Assembly: GCA_030671005.1 (NCBI GenBank)
Contig: DAOVAN010000077.1
Coordinates: forward strand, 1-7,843
Source: Caldifarciminota bacterium
GTDB lineage: Bacteria; Hydrothermota; Tepidihabitantia; SM23-42
Direction of reading: 5' to 3'
Length of the DNA stretch: 7,843 nt
Of the stretch, positions 1 to 6,136 are shown in pieces. Every line of letters begins with the position of its first letter. Within the stretch, counting starts at the first letter, position 1. The notes beneath the pieces were generated by a model. That model worked only from the letters and a program-made list of their open reading frames with translations. It searched no databases and was not told where the DNA came from. Position numbers and translations under genes: made by a program.

Positions 1-200
1 GCGGCGAACTTCCTCGCCAGGAGCCGCGCTATAGTAGTCTTGCCGCTACCCGGTGGTCCGAAAAGCACCATCGAAAACAGTCGTCCTTCCTCGATCTGTC
101 GTTGTATTGAGCGGCCGCTGCCGAGCAGGTGATCCTGACCGAGTATCTCCTCGAAATTCCCGGGACGCATGCGGTCGGCAAGCGGTGTTTTTTCGGTCAT
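1..200 (-). CDS. rarA: RarA/MgsA-type AAA+ ATPase, N-terminal part (cut by window edge)
   Basis: Replication-associated recombination protein A, a cytoplasmic AAA+ ATPase of the clamp-loader/RuvB-like group that acts at stalled replication forks. Only the first 66 codons are present; the rest lies beyond base 1. The visible protein has the family opening PLADRMRP (residues 6-13), then a GQDHLLG motif (about 21-27), a GRLFSMVLFGPP stretch and the Walker A motif GPPGSGKTT (about 48-56). ATG is at 198-200. Its ATGA overlaps the cdsA stop (TGA, 197-199), and no Shine-Dalgarno sequence precedes it, so translation is probably coupled to cdsA. It is the third gene of the uppS-cdsA-rarA operon. Walker B, sensor and C-terminal tetramerisation regions cannot be seen, so a related AAA+ protein is not fully excluded, but the N-terminal motifs fit RarA well. 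Confidence 0.88.
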   Translation of the reverse strand, partial: MTEKTPLADRMRPGNFEEILGQDHLLGSGRSIQRQIEEGRLFSMVLFGPPGSGKTTIARLLARKFA

Positions 201-1003
201 GTGCTGAGCATCAAGTATAAATAGAAGAAGGGTACGGTGAATATTAGTGAATCGATGCGGTCAAGAAAACCGCCGTGGCCTGGGAATACCCCAGATGCGT
301 CCTTGAGTCCGGCCTCGCGTTTCATACCGGATTCAAACAGATCGCCCATGGTGCCGAGGATACCGATGCCCAGGGAAATGAGGGCACAGTCCAATAGACT
401 AAAAGCCGGGTACCACAGTTTGCTCAATAAAAAGGTAAACAGCAATGTCGGGGGGATGGCGAGTACGGTTCCTTCCCAGGTTTTCTTAGGGCTGAGCTTC
501 GGGGCTAGTGGGTGTTTTCCGATGCTGCTGCCTATGAAATATGCAAAAGTGTCATACAACCAGGTGAGCACGAGAGGCATGAGGCATATCCAGAAACCGG
601 TCTTTCGCAAAAGAATAAGCGAGATTGGTAGAATTGAGAGGTATGCGATGCCGAAAAACCCGGCGGTCATTTCGGCCAGGAAATTCTGGGTTCGCCGCGC
701 TCCAGGGAAACGTACTATCGATAATACACAAATGAAAATAAGGAGTACAAAGCTGGGCACCAGGAGCGGCGTTTCAAAATAGGTGAGGAGGGTGAGTGAG
801 TAAATAGGCAATAGTACGGCAAGGGTATGAGGATAAATGTCTTTGCGGTGCCAGAAGCGAAAGTATTCATTACTGGCGAATGTTGCGAAGGCAAGCATGA
901 ATATCGGCAGGAGAATATGGTCAATCCACAGGAATAGAATGAATGATACTACTAAAATTGTTCCGGTTAGTGTTCTTATTTTGAGTTCTCTAGACGCGGC
1001 CAA
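197..1003 (-). CDS. cdsA: Phosphatidate cytidylyltransferase (CDP-diglyceride synthetase)
   Basis: Integral membrane enzyme that converts phosphatidic acid and CTP to CDP-diacylglycerol and pyrophosphate, the branch point for phospholipid synthesis. The C-terminal family signature is intact: ESGMKREAGLKD followed by PGHGGFLDRIDSL (about residues 224-253 of 268), including the paired acidic residues and KR-KD. Several hydrophobic segments fill the N-terminal two thirds. An open frame runs upstream to 1150 inside uppS, but the first ATG would add 49 residues unlike any CdsA. I chose TTG at 1003-1001 because AAGGGAG lies 7 bases upstream and the resulting 268 residues match the usual family length. 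This start overlaps the end of uppS by 14 bp. The stop overlaps the rarA start. The uppS-cdsA order is common in bacteria. Confidence 0.93.
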   Translation of the reverse strand: MAASRELKIRTLTGTILVVSFILFLWIDHILLPIFMLAFATFASNEYFRFWHRKDIYPHTLAVLLPIYSLTLLTYFETPLLVPSFVLLIFICVLSIVRFPGARRTQNFLAEMTAGFFGIAYLSILPISLILLRKTGFWICLMPLVLTWLYDTFAYFIGSSIGKHPLAPKLSPKKTWEGTVLAIPPTLLFTFLLSKLWYPAFSLLDCALISLGIGILGTMGDLFESGMKREAGLKDASGVFPGHGGFLDRIDSLIFTVPFFYLYLMLST

Positions 1004-1694
1004 AAAGACGCTCCCTTGTTTTGAAAGAATCGATTGCCTCGAGATATTCTTTTTCGCGAAAATCAGGCCATAGTATTTCTGTAAAATACACTTCGGTGTA
1101 TGCAATTTGCCAGAGCAGGAAATTCGAGATTCGCTCACGGCTTTTGGCACCGGTACGTATCAAGAGGTCTGGTTCGGGTAGTGTCGGGTCATACAAGTAT
1201 TCTGTGAACTGCTTCTCGTCAAAATTCTCCAGGTCGATGCGTTTTTCTCTTTCTTTTTCGATAACCTTCTTTATCGCATCAACGATTTCACTGCGGCTTC
1301 CGTAGTTCAGGCAGAGTGTCATTACAAGACCAGAGTTCGCTGCCGTTAATTCCAGAGATTCTCTCAAGGCACGGCGGGCGTTTTCGTGCAGTTCATCCAA
1401 GCGTCCAATGGCATTGATTCTTACCTTGCTCTTATGGAGTTCAGGAGTTTCTTTGGCGAGCATCTCCTCGAGCATTTTCATTAGCGTGTCTACTTCATCT
1501 TTTGGCCGCTGCCAATTTTCGGTTGAAAAAGTATACAGCGTGAGATATTTGACACCAATGCGGTTTGACGTTTTGACCATAGCCCTTAGTGATTCTACTC
1601 CTTGGCGGTGGCCAATGACTCTGGGTAAGCCACGTTTCCTCGCCCAGCGTCCATTACCATCCATGATTACTGCCACATGACTCGGTCCTTGCAT
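990..1694 (-). CDS. uppS: Isoprenyl transferase (undecaprenyl diphosphate synthase)
   Basis: Cytoplasmic cis-prenyltransferase that condenses isopentenyl diphosphate units onto farnesyl diphosphate to give undecaprenyl diphosphate, the lipid carrier for peptidoglycan and other surface polymers. The 234 residues are near the usual length. Visible motifs are HVAVIMDGNGRWA (6-18, catalytic Asp12), FSTENW (56-61), RTG (180-182), RISNFLLWQIAYTE (188-201, with Ser190 and Glu201) and WPDF (209-212). Oddity: between Arg180 and Arg188 the usual RTGGExRIS spacing is lengthened by two residues to RTGAKSRERIS, and the GGE part is lost. The start ATG directly follows a consensus promoter, with no room for a ribosome-binding site. 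First gene of the operon with cdsA and rarA. Confidence 0.95.
   Translation of the reverse strand: MQGPSHVAVIMDGNGRWARKRGLPRVIGHRQGVESLRAMVKTSNRIGVKYLTLYTFSTENWQRPKDEVDTLMKMLEEMLAKETPELHKSKVRINAIGRLDELHENARRALRESLELTAANSGLVMTLCLNYGSRSEIVDAIKKVIEKEREKRIDLENFDEKQFTEYLYDPTLPEPDLLIRTGAKSRERISNFLLWQIAYTEVYFTEILWPDFREKEYLEAIDSFKTRERLFGRV
1011..1017 (-). promoter_or_regulatory. Shine-Dalgarno sequence deciding the TTG start of cdsA
   Basis: On the minus strand the bases read AAGGGAG, 7 bases before the TTG at 1003-1001 and inside the 3' end of uppS. No ATG or GTG gives a CdsA of normal length, so this site is the main argument for the TTG start. Confidence 0.65.
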
Positions 1695-1728
1695 GACCCT
1701 ATTATAGCAGTAAGGGTCGATTTGTCAA
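1695..1728 (-). promoter_or_regulatory. Consensus sigma-70-type promoter of uppS, apparently leaderless
   Basis: Read on the minus strand: TTGACA at 1728-1723, a 16-bp spacer, TATAAT at 1706-1701, then six bases (AGGGTC) and the uppS ATG at 1694. Both hexamers are perfect. A start 6-8 bases after the -10 box would fall on or beside the ATG, so the mRNA should have essentially no 5' leader. The spacings are identical to those of the promoters at 1813-1846 and 3845-3878. Confidence 0.85.
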
Positions 1729-1745
1729 CCAGCGATGACGTTTAA

Positions 1746-1774
1746 TCCTCGGTAAATCGTAGAATTTACCAGGA
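1746..1774. repeat. Interrupted palindrome between the divergent promoters
   Basis: GGTAAAT (1751-1757) and ATTTACC (1764-1770) form a perfect 7-bp inverted repeat around the 6-base centre CGTAGA. With one bulged C at 1750 the arms extend by TCCT (1746-1749) pairing with AGGA (1771-1774), giving 11 pairs. It lies upstream of the -35 boxes of both the uppS and M23 promoters and is transcribed by neither. That makes a protein-binding site more plausible than an RNA hairpin. No known operator was recognised. Confidence 0.5.
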
Positions 1775-1812
1775 AATAGGCAGTTAAGGGGGAGGGCATT
1801 TGCAGTAAGTTC

Positions 1813-1846
1813 TTGACAATTCTAGAAATCTGCGTATAATCACACA
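1813..1846 (+). promoter_or_regulatory. Consensus sigma-70-type promoter of the M23 gene, apparently leaderless
   Basis: TTGACA at 1813-1818, a 16-bp spacer, TATAAT at 1835-1840, then six bases (CACACA) and the ATG at 1847. Both hexamers are perfect. No Shine-Dalgarno sequence is present or could fit downstream of the expected transcription start. Confidence 0.87.
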
Positions 1847-2767
1847 ATGAAAAACCAGGTCGAAATCATCTTAATATCGAAAAAACGCAACTTTCTGAAG
1901 AACTTCAGATTCCCGTTGCCCGTGATTCTTATAAGTGTGGGGATGCTCCTCTTTTTGACCATATCGGCAATTGCCTTATCGGTCAATAGCACACACCGCA
2001 CGTTCGTGAGGATACGCCGAACAAAAGTTGAGCGTGAAAATAGAAACCTGGTTACAAAATTGGATTCGCTGAGTATGTCGCTTAAGCGTGCACGCATGTT
2101 ATTTGATGAGCATGTGGGCCAGGATAACCGGGAGCGGACATACTGGCAAATGGCGCATATACATCCTGACATCTGGTCAATGGGTATCGGAGGCAAACAG
2201 GTCGAGCGGTCACCACATATCATGAACAAGAACTTGGAGCGTACGATAAATGAAATCCACGAGTCGATAGATGTATTGAAGGGGAAATACTACTTGCGTC
2301 AGACAAGTCTGCGCGAGATTCAAACTCAGATCGAGGAAAGTGAATATCTTTGGTCACACATGCCGTCGATTCATCCCGTACCGGGCCGAAGGATATGCTC
2401 AGGATACGGTTATCGTGTCGACCCGATTGCTGGAGACATACGTATGCACTGGGGTATAGACATTGGCGCACCCAGGGGCACAATAATCCTTGCGACCGCC
2501 GACGGCGTGGTCGATTTTACGGGCTGGGTAGGCGGTTATGGCTGGACTGTCGTAGTTGATCATGGATTTGGCTTCAAAACAGCATATGCGCATTGTCAAC
2601 GAATTCTTGTTAAGCGGCGGGAACTGGTGAAGCGCGGTCAGGCCATTGCCCGGGTTGGGTCGACCGGTCGTTCGATATCACCTCACCTCCATTATGAAGT
2701 TCGTGTGTCAGGGATGAAGATTAACCCGTATAAGTATATCAATACCTCAAGCATAATTTTTGATTAG
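1847..2767 (+). CDS. Membrane-anchored M23 (LytM-type) metallopeptidase
   Basis: Predicted zinc endopeptidase that cleaves peptide cross-links in peptidoglycan outside the cytoplasm. Residues 1-23 are basic and probably cytoplasmic; 24-45 form one membrane segment. Residues about 50-90 and 125-165 are rich in charged heptad-like sequence, suggesting a coiled-coil stalk. The C-terminal LytM domain begins near residue 178 with GRRICSGYGYRVDP and carries the full metal and catalytic set: HWGID (His201, Asp205), YAHC (His249) and HLHYEV (His280, His282). All expected residues are present, so it should be active unless regulated. The start ATG follows a consensus promoter with a 6-base gap and no ribosome-binding site. 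It overlaps the next gene by 8 bp and is divergent from uppS. The exact subfamily (MepM-like, EnvC/NlpD-like or other) cannot be told. Confidence 0.92.
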   Translation: MKNQVEIILISKKRNFLKNFRFPLPVILISVGMLLFLTISAIALSVNSTHRTFVRIRRTKVERENRNLVTKLDSLSMSLKRARMLFDEHVGQDNRERTYWQMAHIHPDIWSMGIGGKQVERSPHIMNKNLERTINEIHESIDVLKGKYYLRQTSLREIQTQIEESEYLWSHMPSIHPVPGRRICSGYGYRVDPIAGDIRMHWGIDIGAPRGTIILATADGVVDFTGWVGGYGWTVVVDHGFGFKTAYAHCQRILVKRRELVKRGQAIARVGSTGRSISPHLHYEVRVSGMKINPYKYINTSSIIFD

Positions 2768-3806
2768 CAAAAACCCACTCCTCACGATTGTAATACTGAC
2801 GGTATTCTTTTCACTTGCCGGTGCTGGTTCGATTACCATAATCGCGGTGGGCGACATAATGATGGGTTCAGACTATCCCGCGAATATGCTGCCGCAAGAT
2901 CGAGGTGAAGGTTTATACAGGAATGTTGCTCATTTTCTCTCTTCGGGAGACCTTACACTGGGTAATCTTGAGGGCGTACTGCTTGAAGGAGGCGTCTGTG
3001 CCAAGAAGACGGCGAAAGGGAAGGTCTATGCGTTTAGGACGCCACCCTCATTCGCGCAGCACCTCGCCGATGCTGGTTTTGATTTCTTCAATCTCGCGAA
3101 TAATCACCTGAACGATTTTGGCAGCCAGGGAATTACTTCTACGATGAAGACCTTAACCGATTATGGTATTGAATATGGCGGTCCGAACGGGAAGGTGGGT
3201 GAATTTGAAATCAACGGCATGCGGGTTGCGATTGCATGTTTTGCGACATCACCAGGAACTGAGCTCATTTTTGATATCGAACATGCCCAAACGAAAGTGT
3301 CCCATCTGGCAAGGCATAATGAAATTGTCATTGTCTCATTTCACGGTGGCCGCGAGGGTATTGGGGCTCTTCATACCCGTGATACATTTGAGTACTTCCT
3401 GGGTCAGCCGCGCGGCAACGTAGTGGAGTTTGCCAGGGCAGTCATTGATAGTGGCGCCGATCTGGTATGGGGACATGGGCCACATGTACCGCGCGCAATC
3501 GAGCTTTACGAAGATAGACTCATCGCCTATAGCCTCGGTAATTTTTGCACATGGGGGTTCAACCTTGCTGACGAGAGGGGTTATGCACCGGTCTTGAAGG
3601 TGGTGCTTGATTCGACCGGCGGTTTTGTGCACGGTAATGTGGTCTCCTTTCTGCAGAAACAAGGAAAGCAGTTAGCGGTTGACACGCTACATCGTGCCGC
3701 AAGATTGGTCAAGCGATTGTCGGCTGAAGATTTCCCCGAGTCATCGCCGTTAATTATGGAGGACGGTACGCTACTACGCCACGTTGTGAGATGTGAAGAT
3801 TCTTGA
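2760..3806 (+). CDS. Exported CapA-family (PGA_cap) metallophosphatase-like protein
   Basis: Member of the CapA/PgsA-like fold related to calcineurin-type phosphoesterases. Some relatives take part in poly-gamma-glutamate capsule production, but most have no assigned role, and no other capsule gene is seen here. Residues 5-22 are a hydrophobic signal-like segment followed by Gly-Ala-Gly, so it is probably exported. Conserved blocks follow in order: AVGDIMMG (29-36), LGNLEG (67-72), NLANNHLNDFG (111-121), IVSFHGG (191-197), WGHGPHV (237-243) and IAYSLGNF (255-262). Length of 348 residues is normal for the family. The only start that keeps the signal sequence is TTG at 2760, inside the end of the M23 gene; no clear Shine-Dalgarno sequence precedes it, so translational coupling is likely. 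Co-transcription with the M23 peptidase suggests an envelope role. Confidence 0.85.
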   Translation: MISKNPLLTIVILTVFFSLAGAGSITIIAVGDIMMGSDYPANMLPQDRGEGLYRNVAHFLSSGDLTLGNLEGVLLEGGVCAKKTAKGKVYAFRTPPSFAQHLADAGFDFFNLANNHLNDFGSQGITSTMKTLTDYGIEYGGPNGKVGEFEINGMRVAIACFATSPGTELIFDIEHAQTKVSHLARHNEIVIVSFHGGREGIGALHTRDTFEYFLGQPRGNVVEFARAVIDSGADLVWGHGPHVPRAIELYEDRLIAYSLGNFCTWGFNLADERGYAPVLKVVLDSTGGFVHGNVVSFLQKQGKQLAVDTLHRAARLVKRLSAEDFPESSPLIMEDGTLLRHVVRCEDS

Positions 3807-3844
3807 AAAGCAAGGCTTGGTCCCATGTTGAAAGTAAGCATATA

Positions 3845-3878
3845 TTGACTTAGCCATGATTCGTTCTATAATTGATGC
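3845..3878 (+). promoter_or_regulatory. Near-consensus promoter of the ASADH-like gene, apparently leaderless
   Basis: TTGACT at 3845-3850, a 16-bp spacer, TATAAT at 3867-3872, then six bases (TGATGC) and the ATG at 3879. Only one base differs from the double consensus. The gap to the start codon is exactly that of the two promoters at 1695-1728 and 1813-1846. It begins a new transcription unit after the CapA-like gene. Confidence 0.83.
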
Positions 3879-4868
3879 ATGAAAAACATTGCTGTCTTGG
3901 GAGCCAGTGGCCTGGTTGGCAAGGAGTTGATCAAAGTATTAGAACAGCGCAACTATCCAGCCAAGAAAATATATTTCTTCACGCCCGATGAGAATCTCGT
4001 AGACAAAAAGGAGATCGCGGGTAAACAGATCGAGTGGACGAATGACTACAAGAGTTGCATTGGCAAGGTTGATGTGGTTTTTTGTTGCCTCGATAAGGTC
4101 CAAGCGCGGGCGATCGTTCCCAAATTCAAGAGAAGAGCTTTCGTCATTGATTGTTCTGGCGCATTTATCTTTGATCCCGGCGTACTACATGTTATTCCAG
4201 AAATTAATGCGCAAATGGTAAAAGAGCATAAAGGTGTGATTGCGAACCCAAATCCAACTACCATTCTACTGCTCATTGCACTCTATCCACTACATAAAGA
4301 ATATGGCTTGAAGCGGCTACATGTTACTGCTTATGCCGCAGTGTCGGGGTTTGGAAAGGATGCGCTGGACGAATTGCGGTATGAATATGAATACCTTGCT
4401 TTAGGCATGCGCGGCGAGAAGTCCGAAGATAGTGTTTTTCCTTACCGTATTGCTGATAACGTGATACCCCAGGTGGGCGATTTTACGCAGGAAGGCTACA
4501 CCGAGGAAGAGACAGTTCTAGCTGGAGACGTGCGTAGCATACTCGATGGAGATGACATTAATGTTTCGTCGACGTGTGTGTGGGTTCCGGTGAGTCGTGG
4601 CACTAGTATGGCGGTCCATGCAGGTTTTGAGAAGGAGATATCGATTACCGGGGTGAAGAAAACGTTGGAGGGTGCTCCTGGATTGAAACTCGTGAGCCAT
4701 GACGATGAGTATCCGATGCCGGAGAATGTGCTCGATAAAGATGAAGTCTTTGTTGGTCGAATAAGAAGGGATCACGTATTCGAGAACGGTTTGGCAATGT
4801 GGGTTGTGGCAGATAATCTTCGCAAAGGATCAGCCCTGAATGCGGTGCAGATTGCCGAACTGCTGTAG
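3879..4868 (+). CDS. Aspartate-semialdehyde dehydrogenase homologue lacking catalytic residues (Usg-like pseudoenzyme)
   Basis: The whole 329-residue protein follows the ASADH fold. It opens with the dinucleotide-binding GASGLVGKE (8-16), contains VIDCSGAF (89-96), VIPEIN (105-110), IANPN (121-125) and AVSGFG (154-159), and ends with VVADNLRKGSALNAVQIAE (309-327). The active site is stripped, however. The nucleophilic Cys of NPNC is Pro126. The Gln of TYQAVSG is Ala153. The Arg of the RVPV motif is Trp235, and the His of RGHS is Thr242. The phosphate-binding Arg of SSAFR is Ile97. It therefore should not reduce aspartyl phosphate. E. coli Usg is a known ASADH relative that also lacks the nucleophile, but this protein is closer to true ASADH elsewhere. 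The frame is intact and a strong private promoter precedes it, so it is not a decaying gene. Possible roles, all inferred: partner or regulator of a real Asd, NAD(P)-binding sensor, or a different reaction. It may be co-transcribed with the next gene, 56 bp downstream. Confidence 0.85.
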   Translation: MKNIAVLGASGLVGKELIKVLEQRNYPAKKIYFFTPDENLVDKKEIAGKQIEWTNDYKSCIGKVDVVFCCLDKVQARAIVPKFKRRAFVIDCSGAFIFDPGVLHVIPEINAQMVKEHKGVIANPNPTTILLLIALYPLHKEYGLKRLHVTAYAAVSGFGKDALDELRYEYEYLALGMRGEKSEDSVFPYRIADNVIPQVGDFTQEGYTEEETVLAGDVRSILDGDDINVSSTCVWVPVSRGTSMAVHAGFEKEISITGVKKTLEGAPGLKLVSHDDEYPMPENVLDKDEVFVGRIRRDHVFENGLAMWVVADNLRKGSALNAVQIAELL

Positions 4869-4924
4869 AAGCCTCACCATTTTCATTCACAGGTCATGAC
4901 AAAATTGACTGGACAGCTCAGGCC

Positions 4925-6103
4925 ATGCTGACCTGGCTAGGGTTTGCTATTTCTCTGACCACCATTCTACTGGTGGCGCGCCGGAGCTTGCCCCTGGCCC
5001 TCTTTTGCGGAGCGGTCATCTTGGGGCTTTTTACCATACCGGTTGTTGAGGTACTCGAGATCATTGTCAATACCCTCACCGACATCTCGGTTCTGCTGCT
5101 TGCCTTAGCCATGGGCGTGATCCCGATGATCGGCGGCACCATGAAGGCAAGTGGACAGATTGATGATCTCGTGAATAACCTCAGGATAGGCAAAAAGGGA
5201 CTCATGGCTTTATCGCCTGCGATGATGGGGTTGTTGCCGATGCCGGGCGGTGCGTTGCTTTCTGCGCCAATTCTTGAGAAGGGAGGTATTGGTGTTGCCG
5301 ATGATCTAAAGGTCGCGATCAACAACTGGTTCCGGCATTTGTTCGTACTGATTTATCCTTTAAGCTCGGCACTGATCGCATCAGCCAAGATTGCAGATAT
5401 CGGTGTGTACTCTGCGGCATTGTATCTCTTGCCCACTTTCTTTTTTGCCCTTTTCCTAGGTTACATCTTTTTCATAAAAAGAGTCCAAGGGACGATCGAA
5501 TACGAGAAGCCATTTTCGATCAAAGGACTACTCATGCCGCTATTCATTGTGCTGGTCGCGCCGCTCCTCGATTTTTCCATCAAAAGATTAATTGATCTAC
5601 CGGCGAAAGAAGTGGCTACGATTATCGGTGTGAGCACTTCTTTGGTGCTTTCGATTCTGATGAGCAGAATCCCACTCAATCTGGTGAGCATTGCGAGGAA
5701 AATGAAACCCTGGAATTTCACCCTCATCATCATCGGCATGTTCGTCTTCCTCAATATTTTCAAGTCGTCCAGCGCCGCGACGTTGATCGCTTCGATTCCG
5801 TTAGAACCTGCGACGCTCTGTGTTGTCGCGGGTTTCGTTTTGGGTGTAGCTACGGGTAGGGTTTTGTTGCCGGCATCGATCATGCTGCCGGTCTACTTGA
5901 CTTTCGGTGCTATCACCCCGGTTGTATTCGCGCTAATCTACACCAGCATATTCTTCGGATACATGATTTCACCGGTCCACCCATGTGTTGGAGTTTCGAT
6001 CGAGTATTTTAATGTACCAATGAGGAATTTTCTGAAATTACTCATAATACCCACATTCATAATCTTTGTGGTGATGATATTGCTATCGATATTTCTCGTT
6101 TAG
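4925..6103 (+). CDS. Polytopic membrane protein, DUF401 (TIGR00529) family
   Basis: Integral membrane protein of 392 residues with about ten to twelve hydrophobic segments, for example near residues 2-17, 22-42, 50-72, 135-155, 160-184, 200-217, 230-248, 263-279, 296-312, 325-348 and 370-391. The most distinctive conserved blocks are GLLPMPGGALLSAP (102-115) and GYMISPVHPC (345-354), each interrupting a hydrophobic region, as in re-entrant loops of ion-transporter-type carriers. I recognise the pattern as DUF401, a family of unknown substrate found in archaea and various anaerobic or thermophilic bacteria; this is from memory and unverified. The start ATG has only a weak AGG (4920-4922) close before it and no good promoter. 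It probably follows the ASADH-like gene in one transcript. Function is best given as predicted transporter, substrate unknown. Confidence 0.75.
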   Translation: MLTWLGFAISLTTILLVARRSLPLALFCGAVILGLFTIPVVEVLEIIVNTLTDISVLLLALAMGVIPMIGGTMKASGQIDDLVNNLRIGKKGLMALSPAMMGLLPMPGGALLSAPILEKGGIGVADDLKVAINNWFRHLFVLIYPLSSALIASAKIADIGVYSAALYLLPTFFFALFLGYIFFIKRVQGTIEYEKPFSIKGLLMPLFIVLVAPLLDFSIKRLIDLPAKEVATIIGVSTSLVLSILMSRIPLNLVSIARKMKPWNFTLIIIGMFVFLNIFKSSSAATLIASIPLEPATLCVVAGFVLGVATGRVLLPASIMLPVYLTFGAITPVVFALIYTSIFFGYMISPVHPCVGVSIEYFNVPMRNFLKLLIIPTFIIFVVMILLSIFLV

Positions 6104-6124
6104 ATTTGTGAATCAAAAAATGGC

Positions 6125-6130
6125 AAGAGG
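6125..6130 (+). promoter_or_regulatory. Shine-Dalgarno sequence of the metallophosphoesterase gene
   Basis: AAGAGG lies 6 bases before the ATG at 6137. With the cdsA site it shows that this genome also uses leadered, Shine-Dalgarno-dependent starts for downstream genes. Confidence 0.55.
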
Positions 6131-6136
6131 TATCAT

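Noticed and set aside
237..782. 181-codon open frame on the plus strand
   Set aside because: It lies antisense to cdsA, whose family signature on the minus strand is unmistakable, and its translation shows no domain.
1004..1150. N-terminal extension of CdsA from an ATG at 1150
   Set aside because: The extra residues are the out-of-frame reading of uppS; a Shine-Dalgarno-preceded TTG at 1003-1001 gives the normal length.
1840..2229. 129-codon minus-strand frame and other frames inside the M23, CapA-like, ASADH-like and DUF401-like genes
   Set aside because: They are shadows of well-supported genes on the plus strand and have no recognisable motif or upstream signal.
3807..3844. Terminator between the CapA-like gene and the ASADH-like promoter
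   Set aside because: Only very short complementary runs (such as around AAGCAAGGCTT) are seen and no T-run follows.
3879..4868. Naming the ASADH homologue asd
   Set aside because: The catalytic Cys, Gln, His and substrate Arg positions are all replaced, so the enzymatic name would mislead.
4905..4910. TTGACT as the -35 box of a promoter for the DUF401-like gene
   Set aside because: No -10 box lies 16-18 bp downstream, and that position is already inside the coding sequence.
4896..4931. Eleven-codon frame ahead of the DUF401-like gene as a leader peptide
   Set aside because: It has no ribosome-binding site and no attenuator-like structure or codon run; chance is enough to explain it.
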